NCBI GenBank assembly: GCA_033961575.1 | Contig: CM066735.1 | Coordinates: forward strand, 34,119,501-34,183,500 | Direction: 5' to 3' | DNA length: 64,000 bases | From: Aselliscus stoliczkanus | Taxonomy: Eukaryota > Chordata > Mammalia > Chiroptera > Hipposideridae | Shown: in pieces, positions 23,257-34,290 of the stretch | Position numbering within the stretch: the first letter of the stretch is position 1 | Layout of the letters: each line of letters begins with the position of its first letter | Notes under the pieces: model-generated | Databases searched by the model: none | Told to the model about the DNA's origin: nothing | Seen by the model: the letters and a program-made list of their open reading frames with translations, nothing else | Program-made: the position numbers and the translations under genes

Positions 23257-24859
23257 GATGGGCCCTGTCTTCCAGGCTCTTTCTTGCATCTCCCAGCCAA
23301 AACAAGGGAGAAACCTGGACCTGAAAGCATGTGTTCTTGAATTTAAAATTTTCTAGAAAGAGAAAACGAATGGGAAAATAAAGAAAGTGAAGAAGAAAAG
23401 AAAAGAAAAATACTGGAAAAGAAAATGAATAAACTCTCTTAGCCTGAATAACTCTTATTTTATCATCTTTCTCTAGAATCTCTTGCCTTTCTTTTCTGTA
23501 ACTAAATGAAAAAATTTGGCCATGGACTAAATATATACATTTCAATGTGGGAGCAATTGCTCTGAAATATCACTTTCACCCTTTTAATAGGCTGAACTCT
23601 TTTACTAAGAACAGAATGGTGTCTTTGTGTACATAATGAGGCATGTTCAAGTTTGTCCGTGGTGTACTAACTAACTCTTTTACCCAGGAGGCCAAAATGG
23701 TCTTTTGAATCAAAGGCCATCTAGTCAAACTAATGTAAATTCTAAAAACTCTAGTATCATGTTGATCAACAAAATGCTTAATTCATTTAAAATACTTACT
23801 TCTCAAACTATGAAGACAGAGAAGGCTGACCTAAGTGATGTTTCTATGGTAGTTCTACTCTTCTCAAAGAACTCTCACTTTTTCTTTTTAATGTTTTGTG
23901 GCTCCTGAGCATCATAACATGCAAAAGTGTACGTGTTTTTTTAAGTAATATTCTCTTCAGTATTCCCTAAACCGGCAGTCCTAGGAGACAGAAAGTGATG
24001 TCATTATTATTGGACTCAAGATAGGAATGGTCAGCGGATCCAAATGACAAGCTGGATTTAAGCCCAGGCAACACTGTTAATGCTTACTATGTCTCTGCAG
24101 TTTATTCAGAAATCTATTGACAGTAACCATATATTAATACAATTAAAATTTAGGTGAAGTCCCTGGTTCTGCCTTGCCTTCATGGTGTTTCAAGTCTCTT
24201 CACATGTAGATTTAAGGCCTCTTATGTAGGAAACACACCAAGACAATGTGAGAACTTGGGAGAAGCAACTGTGGAGACTAAGGTTTGCCTACATGTGATC
24301 CTCTAGTTTCAAAATTGTGTTGATAATGAGTTTGTATCTCTGCCAGTTTACACAATAACTCCCTCCCCCAGACTAAAATTTGCAAACATTACTGATTAAA
24401 CAAAGATTTGGATTATAGAAAGAGTTGATTTCCATTTTCATCTTAAGTGTTATTTTTAAATCCTTATAAGGCTTCAACATAACAAAGATGGCAGCCCATT
24501 TCCTCCCTATCCTCATTGGCCTCTGTGGCCTGCAGGTTTTTGATGAAAGGAATGTAAAGACTATTGGAAAATCATCTCCCTTTTTTTTTTCAGTCCACAT
24601 ACTGTCTTCTTTTCACTTGAGGTATTTCTGCTAACTTTTTCTTCAGAGAGATCACAAACTATCAGAACCCTAAATAAATTTATGTTAGCAATTGGAACAT
24701 AAACCGTAAGTTTATATTAGACACCTGTATATAAGGCATTTTATTCAAATTTCACTTTATCGTTCTCAGAATACATGGAAGTTAGTATTAGGGTCCAAAA
24801 TATTCTTTTGTTCATTTTTTGGTTGACTAATTTTTATACTGCGTCTCTTTCTAAGAGTA
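23257..24859. other. Unassigned DNA with a possible reverse MIR
   Basis: 23980-24090 has gctggatttaagcccaggca, which resembles the reverse MIR 'gattcgaacccaggc' segment. An A/G-rich stretch lies at 23355-23430. Nothing else recognised. Confidence 0.4.
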
Positions 24860-25045
24860 GATGCTATATTGGTGCAGTAGAAAAAGCCCTGGAGTAGGAA
24901 TTAGACAAATAGGGTTGAATTCCAGCTCTAGCTTTTCTAGTGCATTGACTCTGGAAAAAGCATTTTTCTGCTATGTCTCTATGTTCATCTTGAACATGGG
25001 CTATTGTGATGGTCCAAATATAAATTGTATGTGACAGTATTTGTA
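24860..25045 (+). repeat. MIR-like ancient SINE
   Basis: Forward pattern: gtagaaaaagccctggagta, 'agacaaatagggttgaattc', 'ttgactctggaaaaagc', and 'tatgttcatcttgaacatgg'. Confidence 0.65.
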
Positions 25046-26038
25046 AGTTCAATGCTACTATTTCTGTTAAGTATTAATAATATTTGAGTTGCTTTGAAGG
25101 AGTCAGAAGTAGCCTTGAATTGGAAAGTGACTGGATAACTTAAGCAATGGTCGTATCCATCAGTAAGGTCAGATTGCATAAAATTTCTCTCATTGCTCAC
25201 TGAAAGGCGTAAGGGCACCACCGATGCATCTCTGATAGTAGGTAAGGCCCAGTAATTTGGATTCAATTGGTAATGTAGCATTGGCAATACCCCTGGAAGA
25301 CAAAACCTGCATGTACCTTAGCACAGTTTCCTGTCTTGCAGGAAATTTCTCATTCAGCACCAATTTTATGGAACTTGTTCACTCAATCGAAACCCTCATC
25401 AAAGATTTATAATCTTTACTAGCTCCCTTGTTGTAAACAGAAAAACACCATTGCTTCCCTACTTGTTTTGGTATTTTTTTTTTTTCCTTTTCTGATGCCC
25501 GATGGTCTAAGTTATGTGGGTCAGCTGAACAAATTGTTTCACCTCTTGAATTTTTTTCTTTGAGGAGGAAAATTGGATCTTTGCTCTGTGGTTCACTCTG
25601 TATTTCTTTCTGCATGATCTGTCCATAATGATAGCGTCAGACACAGCAAGGCAGTTGTGTTCACTGCTTGTGTTAAGTGTAGAAATCAAACTGCCAGAGA
25701 AAAACAAGAGCCCCAGTACTGCCTGGGACCCAACAGGCAGCATCTCCTTAACTGACAGTCCTAACTTTTTAGGTAAATTAGCATAGCAGACTTTACCTGC
25801 TGTGAAAAATCTAAGTCCCACAGGACACTATCCTATGATGTAACATATTTGAAGGAAGGACAAAAGCTTCATTAGCTGTGTATATGACTTCCTGACTGTT
25901 ATCAGCTAGCCGGGAGAGAGCAGCAATCTCAGTGTAATTTGTTGATCCAGAAATTTGGTCATAAGTCAAAAGCCTCTCAACAAGTGCTATTGATATATTG
26001 GGCAGGATAAATTCTTTATGAGGGGCTTTTCTTTGCAC
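24985..26038 (-). other. Cluster of reverse-strand reading frames, function unknown
   Basis: Four reverse frames of 75-104 codons follow one another here (26038-25811, 25821-25507, 25615-25379 and 25287-24985) with short overlaps or gaps, as would a longer ancestral frame broken by frameshifts. The first has leucine/isoleucine spacing suggestive of a helix; the second has a hydrophobic stretch near its middle; the third is lysine-rich. I recognise no domain. An old retroviral or pseudogene relic is possible, but so is chance in DNA with few stop codons. The right-hand end abuts the MER20 fragment, and the left end overlaps the MIR. Confidence 0.3.
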
Positions 26039-26049
26039 TGTAGAACATA

Positions 26050-26260
26050 CTGCTTAACATCTCTGGCCTCTACCTGCTAGAAGCTAGTAGCACCATCACC
26101 ACACCCTACTCAGTTGGAAAAAACAAACATTTCTGCAAACATTGTCAAATTTCCCTTGCCGGGGTGGGGGTGTGTGAGGGTAGGAGTTGGGGGTGAAGGT
26201 GGGGGTTCCTTGCTGGGGATGGCGGGGAGTGGATTATCCCTGGATGAAAATTACTGGTCT
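26050..26260 (-). mobile_element. MER20-type hAT remnant with G-rich insertion
   Basis: Same orientation as the copy at 8825. Landmarks are aacatctctggcctctacct, 'gaagctagtagcaccatcac', 'acattgtcaaatttccc' and the end 'gatgaaaattactgg'. In place of the usual short G-containing segment there is an ~80-bp G-rich expansion (26155-26230). Confidence 0.75.
26161..26227 (+). other. G-rich tract, candidate G-quadruplex
   Basis: Runs of three to five G at 26161-26164, 26166-26170, 26178-26180, 26189-26193, 26201-26205, 26215-26218 and 26224-26227. The first five are joined by loops of 1, 7, 8 and 7 bases, close to the usual four-run quadruplex pattern. Confidence 0.6.
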
Positions 26261-26554
26261 AAAATAAAGAGGGTAGCGAAACTGGAGGTAAAATTGCAGT
26301 TTATCCTTGGCATCTTTGCTTTCCTTCTCTTTTGAAGAAAATTCCCATAAAGTGTGCATACCTTCAACTTTATTCATAAGGAAAATAATATTTTTCAAAG
26401 TAGTTGTATTATAATTAAATTACCACTAGCAGGGTACTAGTGATAGCAGTACATTCTTGAAAACAATTTACATTGTAAAACTATTTAGTTCTTGCCAACT
26501 TAATGAGAATAAAATGCTATCTTGTGGATTTTACTTTTATTTTAGGATTCTAAA
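26261..26554. other. Unassigned non-coding DNA
   Basis: Just under 300 bases; nothing recognised. Confidence 0.5.
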
Positions 26555-27730
26555 TTGAAGTTGAACAGCTTTCTGTATGTTTATTGAACTCTTGTGATTT
26601 TTCTTTCTTGAAGTGACTATTTAGACTTCTTTTGTCAATGTTTTCAGGTAGTGCGTTTGTCTTTCATTAGTGTTCAGGTATTCTATGAACATGTATTAAT
26701 CCTTTGTCAATTATAAATTTTGTACATGTTGTGTCTACATTTGTGATTTGTCTTTTCTCTTTTTTGTAATAATGCTTAATGGTTAAAGGTGAAACATCTG
26801 AGGCCAAAGAATCACATTAAGTCTATAAAGCAACTTGAGAAGTGATATCCTTCAATATTGTACATTTCAGTCATGAATATTAAGTATCTTTATTTAAGCC
26901 TATTTTACATTTGTCTCTTACTTGTTGTTTCTCATAAAGCTCTTGTTCACCTGATGTTAGGTCTATTCTTATGTCATGTATTATAATTTTTGGTAGTACA
27001 TAAATTTGAATTTTCTTATTGTTTGTTGATTTTAGATTCAGACATTTTCTATATTTTTTAGTTAATTATAATTACTTGTTTGAAGACACTTTTGAATTTT
27101 TCTGTACAAATTTGCATTCTCTAAAGAAAAATGACTGATTTTCTGTCTCTTCTCCTTTCTGCCTTTTATTTATTTATTTATTTATTTTCTATTTTTTCAT
27201 GCCTTACTTACTCCATGTCTCAGACTCTAAGATAATATTGTGTAGAAGTGGTGGCAGCTGACACCCTTCTCATGTTCTTAATCTTGCAAAGAGTGTTATT
27301 AGTACTACATATTTAGTATAATATAAATATGCTCTAATTTTTTTATGGCTCTTCTTGTATCAGTCACAGAAAATTATATTCCTATTTCACAAAGAATTTT
27401 TCTTATCATGAGTTGATGTTAAAATTTATCATTTTTTTCTATATTTTTAGGATGGATATTACTTTTTTCCTTAAATTTGTTAACATGGTGAAAACACAAA
27501 TTGTCTTTCTAAGTGTAATCTACTCTTATAACCAGAGAGAAATGAAAGTTTTTCCATTTTATTACATTGTTCTATATCAGTGAAATTGGTTTGCCAGCAT
27601 TTTGTTTTTAGAATTTTGCATCTATATTCTCAAATTAGACTGTTTTGGGGTTTGTTTCTTTTCCCTCTTAAAATGAGACAGAGATGTCCTTTGTTATTTG
27701 AAGAATTTGTGTGTTCTTGAAACTATTTGC
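26555..27730 (-). mobile_element. Decayed L1 ORF2 region, reverse
   Basis: T-rich on the + strand, as expected for L1 in reverse. It follows the order of an antisense L1 ORF2: gtatgtttattgaactcttg, 'cctttgtcaattataaattt', 'tacataaatttgaattttct', 'ttgttaacatggtgaaaaca', and 'tttgccagcattttgttttt'. All frames are broken. A TTTA simple repeat lies within it at 27163-27188. Confidence 0.65.
27163..27188. repeat. (TTTA)n simple repeat
   Basis: About six TTTA units inside the reverse L1. Confidence 0.95.
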
Positions 27731-28049
27731 TCCTTACAAATTTGGGAGAGCTCAAAGGTACAGACAGCTGCCATTTGAGACTTGTGTTTTCTTTGTAATG
27801 TATTTTTAATGGTTGATTCAGTGTCTTTGATAGTTATAAAATGCTTTAATCTGGGATCCATTGGAAGCAGAATAGTCAGAGACAATCTATTCACAAGAAG
27901 CAGGAATGAGGGACAAAAGGATTAAAGTAGAGGAGAGTGAGCCAATATTTGGATGTATTGTTATTAAGTTAGCCATTGTTAAGTACTCCTGCTTGGTGGT
28001 TTCACAAAATAGTCTCTGTGAAGCTGTATAATCACATCATATCATCAAC

Positions 28050-28615
28050 TCAGTAGATTTAGAAGATACAATTGACAAAATTTAATAACTGTTCATGATA
28101 ACTCTCAGTAAACTAGGAATATGGAAGAGATTTCCACAATTTAATAAAGGCCATCAGCAAACACTTATACGTTGTACTTAGCAGTGAATACAGAGCTCCC
28201 TAAAATGCGGAAAAGGCAAGGGTGAATGCCTTCATCATTTCTAATCAACATGTTATTGAAGGTCCTTGCCAGGGCAAAAAGGCAAGAAAAAGACATCAAA
28301 GTGATAAAAATTGGAATGGAAAAAGCAAACCTGATTTTATTTGCAGATGACCTGATTATTTGCATAGAAAATCCTAAGGAATTCAAAAATAGAAAATGAG
28401 AATGAATAAGTAAATTTAGAAAAGTCAATAGACGATCACAAAAAAAACAATATTTACATTTCTATTTACTCACAAAAATAATTTTAAAGTGAAGTAAAAC
28501 ATTAATGTTTACAATAGCACTTAAAAATATAAAATACTCAAGAATAAATTCAACAAAATAATACATAACACCTGTACACCTAAAACTATGAATAGCTACA
28601 GAGAAAAATATATTA
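28050..28615 (+). mobile_element. L1 ORF2 reverse-transcriptase fragment, forward
   Basis: Decayed part of the LINE-1 ORF2 reverse transcriptase. Reading 28337-28381 gives LFADDLIICIENPKE, which includes the F-A-D-D catalytic motif with both aspartates intact (28346-28351). Upstream, 'gtccttgccagggcaaaaag' matches the region before the motif. Downstream, 'acaatagcacttaaaaatat' and 'aataaattcaacaaaata' match the region after it. Frames upstream and downstream are shifted or stopped, so no working enzyme is encoded. Confidence 0.85.
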
Positions 28616-29265
28616 TTTTAGTTCTAGAAGTTTAATTTGGTCCCTTTTAGATTCTGATTGACAATTTTAATACATTTTTCTTATTGACTTATATACTCAA
28701 TTGCTTCATTTATTTTATTAAACATTTTGAACAAAATTGCTTGTCTCACACTCAAAATTTGAAGACTTAGCATGATAAATTCAACAGTCAGTACATTTGC
28801 TGGCTTTCATGTATTGATACCTTGTTTTCTTGTATATTTTGAGTTTTAACTGTGAGATCATACATCTTGGAATGTTACATGTGGGAATTGTTTGGAGAAC
28901 TAAAAGTAGGTTCCATCAGAGAAAATTTATATTTGTTTCTGCCAGTACCTCAGGGTGTTAACCAGCTTGAGATCATTTTAAAACAAATTCTCAGCTTGAG
29001 GTATTTTGGTCCAGCCAGGTCATTTAAATTCAGGCTAGCTGTAGTTACAAATTTGCAGGGAGAAGTGTTTTTCCCTCTTCTAAGTGCTGCGCTTTATGAA
29101 AGACATTTTTTTTTTAATAATTCCCTGGAAGGAGATGAAAATTTTCTGCCTCTTCATGACCATGACAATGTGATCCTTTAATGTTGCAGATTCTATACGG
29201 GTCTCCTATTAGACTCCACTATGGCAGACCCTGAACTTGGTGTCCTTTCCCCCTGCAAGGTATGA
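28616..29265 (-). repeat. Possible old L1-lineage sequence, reverse
   Basis: T-rich, with 'gttctagaagtttaatttgg' and 'catttattttattaaacatt' resembling parts of old antisense L1 (L1ME/HAL1-like) also seen at 32590-34290 and 47880-49730. 28850-29265 is less clear, and its 109-codon forward frame has no domain. Confidence 0.4.
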
Positions 29266-29284
29266 CATTAGAAAGTATTGATCA

Positions 29285-29709
29285 GGGCCGGCCGAGTGGT
29301 GCATTGGTTAAGCGCTGGTTTTGGGATGCCAGCGGCCCCGGTTCGGATCCCACATGAGGGCCAGTGACACTGCCCTCTACAGCTAACAACAGCTCCACCT
29401 GGAGCTGGGCTGTGCGAGCCCCGGTGATGGTGTGGGCTGCAGCCCCTGCTGCAGTGGGCTGCCATAGGCTACAGTGAGTGGCCCGCAGCCAGCGTGAGCG
29501 GCTGGCAGCCAAGCGTGAGCTGCCAATAGCCGCGGTGAGCGACATCCAGAGGCCAGCGACCGGTCTGCCTCATCCGGGAAGAGCGCAATGACGATACCAA
29601 CAGTGAAGCAACATCCTCCGCAACTAAACTGAAGAACAAAAAGACAGCAACTTGTCTGTTCCCCTTCCCCGATTCCCCAACGCTGTTCCCCTCCGCCAAT
29701 TCCCCAATA

Positions 29710-29739
<30 letters not shown>
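29285..29739 (+). mobile_element. Complete long composite SINE
   Basis: About 432 bp plus a ~24-A tail, with a perfect 15-bp duplication, agaaagtattgatca, at 29270-29284 and 29740-29754. Order: a tRNA-like head with A-box-like tggtgcattgg (29298-29308) and an intact B box, ggttcggatcc (29340-29350); the common body to gacactgccctc (~29377); then a unique GC-rich part. That part includes four degenerate ~20-bp units marked by gtgag at 29474, 29494, 29515 and 29535. A C-rich end with AATAAA (29706-29711) and TCTT precedes the tail. The short SINEs stop where the unique part begins. CpGs are denser here than anywhere else in the window. Confidence 0.96.
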
Positions 29740-29740
<1 letters not shown>

Positions 29741-30054
29741 GAAAGTATTGATCAAGTGCATCCAGCTTTGACAATGTGTTCAAGTTCAAAGGCTATTTTC
29801 ACTGGTCTACGTATCTCTGGACTTGTGCTTTCATTCAGTCCCTGGACTCGGAGGAAGAAGCTTCAGTCTACAAAACTCGCCCACTGCTAATGTACAATGA
29901 TGTGGATGAGAGTTCATGAGGGGAAATGACTTTGCTAGCTTGTGTAGCATGATATGGATACCAATTGCCTCACTCCATGTTTTTGAGGAAACAGAGCCTG
30001 AGTCAAAATAGTAAATGCTAAACATCAGTGTGTGTGTGTTTCAAAACAAGAGAA

Positions 30055-31110
30055 AAAAAAAAGAAATATATAAATAAAAAGAGGAAAAATAGAGGCAGGG
30101 AAAAAGGGAGAGCAAAAAATGAGAGTGCGAGGAACAGGAACTCTCATTCATTGCTAATGGGAAAACAAAAGGATACAGCCACTTTTTAAGACAATTTGGT
30201 GGTCTCTTACAAAGCTAAACATTCCTCTATCATATTGTAAAGCAATCATGCTCCTTAGTGATTACCCAAGTGAATTGAAAAGTTATGTCCACAAAAAATC
30301 CTGTACACAGGTAGTTATAGCAGTTTTATTTATAATTGCCCAAATGTGAATAACTAAAATGTCCTTCAGTCAATGAATGGATCAATAAAATGTGGAAATA
30401 GCCAAGATGTCCTTGGGTAGGTGAATGGATAAATAAATTGTGGCACATCCAGACAATGGTCTATTATTCAACACTAAAATGAAATAAGCTAACAAGCCAT
30501 CAAAAGACATGGTGGGGGCCGGCCAAGTGGCGCAGTGGTTAAGCGCTGGCTTGGGACGCCAGCGGCCCTGGTTTGGATCCCACATATGAGGGCCAGTGAT
30601 ACTGCCCTCAAAAAAAAAAAAAAAAAAAAAAAAGACATGGTGGAATCTTAAATGAATATTACTAAGTGAAATCAGCCAATCTAAAAAGGCTGTATATTGT
30701 ATGATTCAAATTATATGACTTAACTGGAAAAGGCAAGACTATGGAGACAATTCAAAGATAAGTGGTTGTCAAGAGTTAGGGGAGAAAAAGGGATGAATAG
30801 GAAAAACACAGAGGGTTTTTAGGGCAGTGAAATTTCACTGTATGATACTCTAATGGTGGATACATGTCACCATAAATTTGTCCAAACCCATAGAATGTAC
30901 AACTCCAAGAATGAACTCTAAGGTGAACGATGGATATTGGGTGATGATGTGTCAAGGTAGGTTCATCGATTGTAACAAATGTTCCATTCTGGTGATGGAT
31001 ATTGATAGTAGAAGAAATGTGCATCTGTGGGATCAAGGGTTGTTTGGGAAATCTCTGTACCTTCTGCTCAATTTTTCTGCAAACCTAAACTTGCTCTAAA
31101 AAAGTAAAAT
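30055..31110 (+). mobile_element. Old L1 3' end (ORF2 C-terminus and 3' UTR), forward, interrupted by a SINE
   Basis: Typical forward L1 order: ggaacaggaactctcattca, 'ttataattgcccaaatgtga', 'atggtctattattcaacact', 'actaagtgaaatcagccaat', then a 3' UTR with 'ggtggatacatgtcacc', 'tttgtccaaacccatagaat', 'gtgtcaaggtaggttcatcg', and an end at 'aaacttgctctaaaaaagta'. The 3' UTR type is that of the older L1M lineages. A young SINE at 30516-30630 splits it. Confidence 0.85.
30516..30630 (+). mobile_element. Short tRNA-headed SINE nested in L1
   Basis: Begins gggccggccaagtggcgcag and ends with a pure A tail (30610-30633). The 13-bp duplication aaagacatggtgg lies at 30503-30515 and 30631-30643. The clean tail and perfect duplication make this one of the youngest-looking insertions here. 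Confidence 0.96.
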
Positions 31111-31467
31111 CTATGTACAAAAATTAGAATGTACATTACTAAACCTTCCTAGCTTCACAACTCAGCTTCCCTAAGGTGAAAGGAATTCCTCAACTCCTTG
31201 GAAGAAAAGAGTCAGGGTCATCCATATAGGATGCTCACTCCCTTTTATGTTACTAGTTCCTGGAAGTTTTCTCATGATGTGTTTGCTGGGATGAGCAATT
31301 GGAGAATGTCAGTTTTGATTAGATGCTGTATTTTCTGAGCAGAAAGGGTGAGAAGATGAGCAGGGGCAGTACCAGGCTTTTTGAAAGCTGCATGTCAGGA
31401 GTCGGCATGCCCATCTACCAGCAAAGCCTGTCCATCAGCCTTATGGCCTCATTAAGGGATCTAATTG
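31111..31467. other. Unassigned non-coding DNA
   Basis: No gene or repeat recognised between two L1 segments. Confidence 0.5.
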
Positions 31468-32285
31468 AATAGATTCATAATGTTGTGCTACCATCCTCAC
31501 CACCCATCTCCAGAATACTTTTCATCTTTTAAAACTGAAACTTTAGGTATACTATTAAACAATAAGACTCCAATCCCCTGGTCTCTGGCAACCACCCTTT
31601 TAGTTTCTGTCTCTATGATTTTGAATACTCTTAAGTACTTCATGTAAGTGGAATGTACAGTATTTGTCTTTTTGTGCCTGGCTTATTTCATTTAGTATAA
31701 TGTCCTCCAAGTTCACCCATGTTGTAGCTTCTGGCAGAATTCCCTTCCTTTTTAAGGCTCGGTAGTATTTCATTGTGGTACCTATTATGTTTTGTGTTAC
31801 CTATTTATTCATAATGGATACTTTCATTGAGAGTATCAATGGATACTCACAATTTTAACTATTGTGAGTATTGATGCTGTGAGCATGGATGTATGAATGT
31901 GTCCTCAAGATCCTGCTTTTAATTCTTTGGGAGATGGAGATATATATCTCCAAAAGTGAAATAACTGGCTCATATAGTAATTCTACTTTTAGTTGCTTGG
32001 GGGACCACCATATTGTTTTCCATAGCAGCTGTACATTCCCAACAATAGTGCATGAGGGTTCCGATTTCTCCACATCCTTGTCAACACTTATTTTGTTTCT
32101 TTGTTAGTAGCCATCCTGGTGGGTGTGAGTTGGTATCTTATCGTGGTTTTGGCTTGCATTCCCATAATGAGCATCTCTCCATGTCTTATTGGCTATGTAT
32201 ATGTCTTCTTTGGAGAAATTCATGTCCTCTGCCCATTTTGAATTTTTTTTTTTTGAGTTGTAGGTCCTCTCTCTATAAGATGTGA
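31468..32285 (-). mobile_element. L1 3' end and ORF2 C-terminal region, reverse
   Basis: The + strand shows antisense L1 landmarks in order: 'gttgtgctaccatcctcacc', 'tggtctctggcaaccaccct', 'gcctggcttatttcatttag', 'tagtaattctacttttagtt', 'cccaacaatagtgcatgagg', 'gccatcctggtgggtgtgag', and 'tctgcccattttgaattttt'. This is the 3' UTR and the C-terminal part of ORF2, both decayed. The L1 text stops near 32285, where a different sequence starts. Confidence 0.85.
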
Positions 32286-32286
32286 T

Positions 32287-32440
32287 AAAAAAATATGATG
32301 AATGTTTAAATAAAAAAATTATTACAGTGCAAGACACGTTGCCTTTAATCCCCCTGACAATACTCCCCCTCACTTCAAATGCACTTATCCCATCGTTCTT
32401 GCCACTTCTGAAGCAGTTCTGGAAGTCCTCTTTCATGAAT
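32287..32440 (-). mobile_element. Possible mariner transposase C-terminal remnant, reverse
   Basis: Read on the reverse strand, 32414 back to 32340 gives LPELLQKWQERWDKCI, a stop, then SEGEYCQGD. The W-x(3)-W-x(2)-C-I and G-E-Y-x-x-G-D pattern is close to the C-terminus of mariner transposases, as in the 59.2-kb copy. It is interrupted by stop codons. Neither inverted end could be fixed. It lies between two L1 segments, as an insertion would. Confidence 0.45.
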
Positions 32441-32589
32441 AGTGATTGTTTTAAATACATTAGTCTCTTAAATTCTGTAGAAAATAAAAATGTGGAATTA
32501 AACATAAAAAGTTATAATAATACTAGCTCAAAGACTATAATTTTTTAATGTATTAGTCTCAAATCATCTAGAAAATAAAAATTGGAATT

Positions 32590-34290
32590 ACAAATAATTG
32601 TTACAATAGTGCTACATTTTATAATTTCTCATGCCCTTTTCCTTACTACAATCTCTATTTCTTTATATGGCCTTAATTTGCTGTCTATTGTCCTTGTATT
32701 TCAACCTTTGAGTACTTTTTTCAGGGCAGGTCTAATTAACTCCCTCAGCTTTTATTTATCTAGTCCTAATTTCTCCCTCATTTTTGAAGGACAATTTTGC
32801 CAGACAGAATATTTGGTTGACAGTTTTTATCTGTTTATGCTTTGATTATATTGATCCACTGCCTTCTACCCTCCAAAGTTTCAGATGAAAAATCTGCTGG
32901 TAACCTTATGGAGGATATCTTGTACGTGGGGAGTCATTTCTCTCTTGCTGCTTTCAATATTCTTTTTTTGTCTTCCTCTTTCAAAAGTATTTTTATTTTT
33001 ATTTTTTATGATGTGTTCCAATGTGGATATCTTCGAGTTCATCTTACTTGGAGTTTGTCAAGCTTCTTGGATGTTTATATTTATGTATTTCTCTAAATTT
33101 GAGGAGTTTTCAGCCATTATTTATTTAAATATTCTTTTCACCCCCAGCCGCTGATGAGACTTCCATAATACATATGTTTGTTCAGTTGATGTTATCCCAC
33201 AGGCCCCTTAGCCTCTCTTCACTTTTCTTCAATATTTTTTTTTCTCTCTGTCCCTCAGACTTAATGATTTCCATTGTCCCAATTTCTGATTTGCTGATTC
33301 TTTCTTCTGCCTATTTAATTTTGCTTTTGCATTCCTCAAATGAATTTTCATTTTAGTTATACCTTTAAGCTCCAGAGTTTCATTTTATTTTTACATAATT
33401 TATTTCTTTAATGATAATTCCCTTTTGATCATACATAATTTTCTTGACTTTCTCCACATCTTTTTTAAGTTCATTGGACATCTCTAAGATAGTTATTTTA
33501 AAGTCTTTGCCTAGTAGATCCACTATCTAGTCTTTTTCAATTGAATGATTTACATTTTTTTTCTGAATGGGCCATAATTTCCTGTGTCTTTATATGCCTT
33601 GTGATATTTTGTTGAAAACTGGACTTTTGAATGTGACAATGTGACAACTCTGGAAATCAGATTATCCCCTTCCCCCAGGGTTTGCAAGAATTTTTTGGTT
33701 TTGTTTCTGTTTATTTATTTATTTTTTTGAATTGTTGTTGCAGACTGTCTCTGTGCTGATGGTCAGCCTGAGGTGTAAACTTAAGGTCTTCTCAGGTATT
33801 TATTAAGCCTGCTCCTTTCCCTAAGCATATACAGTGGCTTTCTGATTTTCCCTATATATGCAGTTGCTTTTGAATATCCTAGTTTCTACTCCCTGGCTCC
33901 CCAAAGAGGAAAATGAGAAAATTGAAAGGGTTGGGGGAGAAATGATGTTAGCCCTTTAAAGTCACTTCAGATGGAGGTGCTTGTACAGCAGTCCTGGCCA
34001 CGTACCTCTTTGCACGTCTGACATCAGAAGCAGCAATCAGAGACCAGAGCAACGATCCCCTGTATTTGGAGGACAGGATTCTCCTTGCCCACCCTGGCTC
34101 TGGCAAACTGTCCCTGGAACACATGCGCAGCTGTCAGCCATGGAGCTGAACAGTGGGGGCTGGGTAGCTTCTACTGTGCTAAAGCTGAAATTGACCAACA
34201 TTAACTGCAATTTACCATCCATGCCTTCTGCTGGAAATTGTGAGCCTTCAATAGACTCCAGAGTTCCAAAGTAGTTACATCAGACAAATT
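32590..34290 (-). mobile_element. Old L1-lineage (L1ME/HAL1-like) sequence, reverse
   Basis: T-rich + strand with landmarks of an old antisense L1 relative: 'ttgagtacttttttcagggc', 'cagatgaaaaatctgctggt', 'gaggagttttcagccattat', 'ttgatgttatcccacaggcc', 'taaagtctttgcctagtaga', 'tgttgaaaactggacttttg'. The right part (33720-34290) is GC-richer and probably represents the 5' portion. All reading frames are short and T-rich by composition. Confidence 0.55.

Noticed and set aside
28337..28381. Reverse transcriptase as a working gene
   Set aside because: The catalytic motif is intact, but frames on both sides are broken and the fragment is ~570 bp of a ~6-kb element.
29285..29360. Possible tRNA gene at the SINE head
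   Set aside because: A and B boxes are present but the acceptor stem does not pair, and the sequence continues into SINE body. The same head repeats several times in the window.
32104..32505. 133-codon reverse frame
   Set aside because: Spans an L1/mariner-like junction. Only chance joining of transposon debris in one frame.
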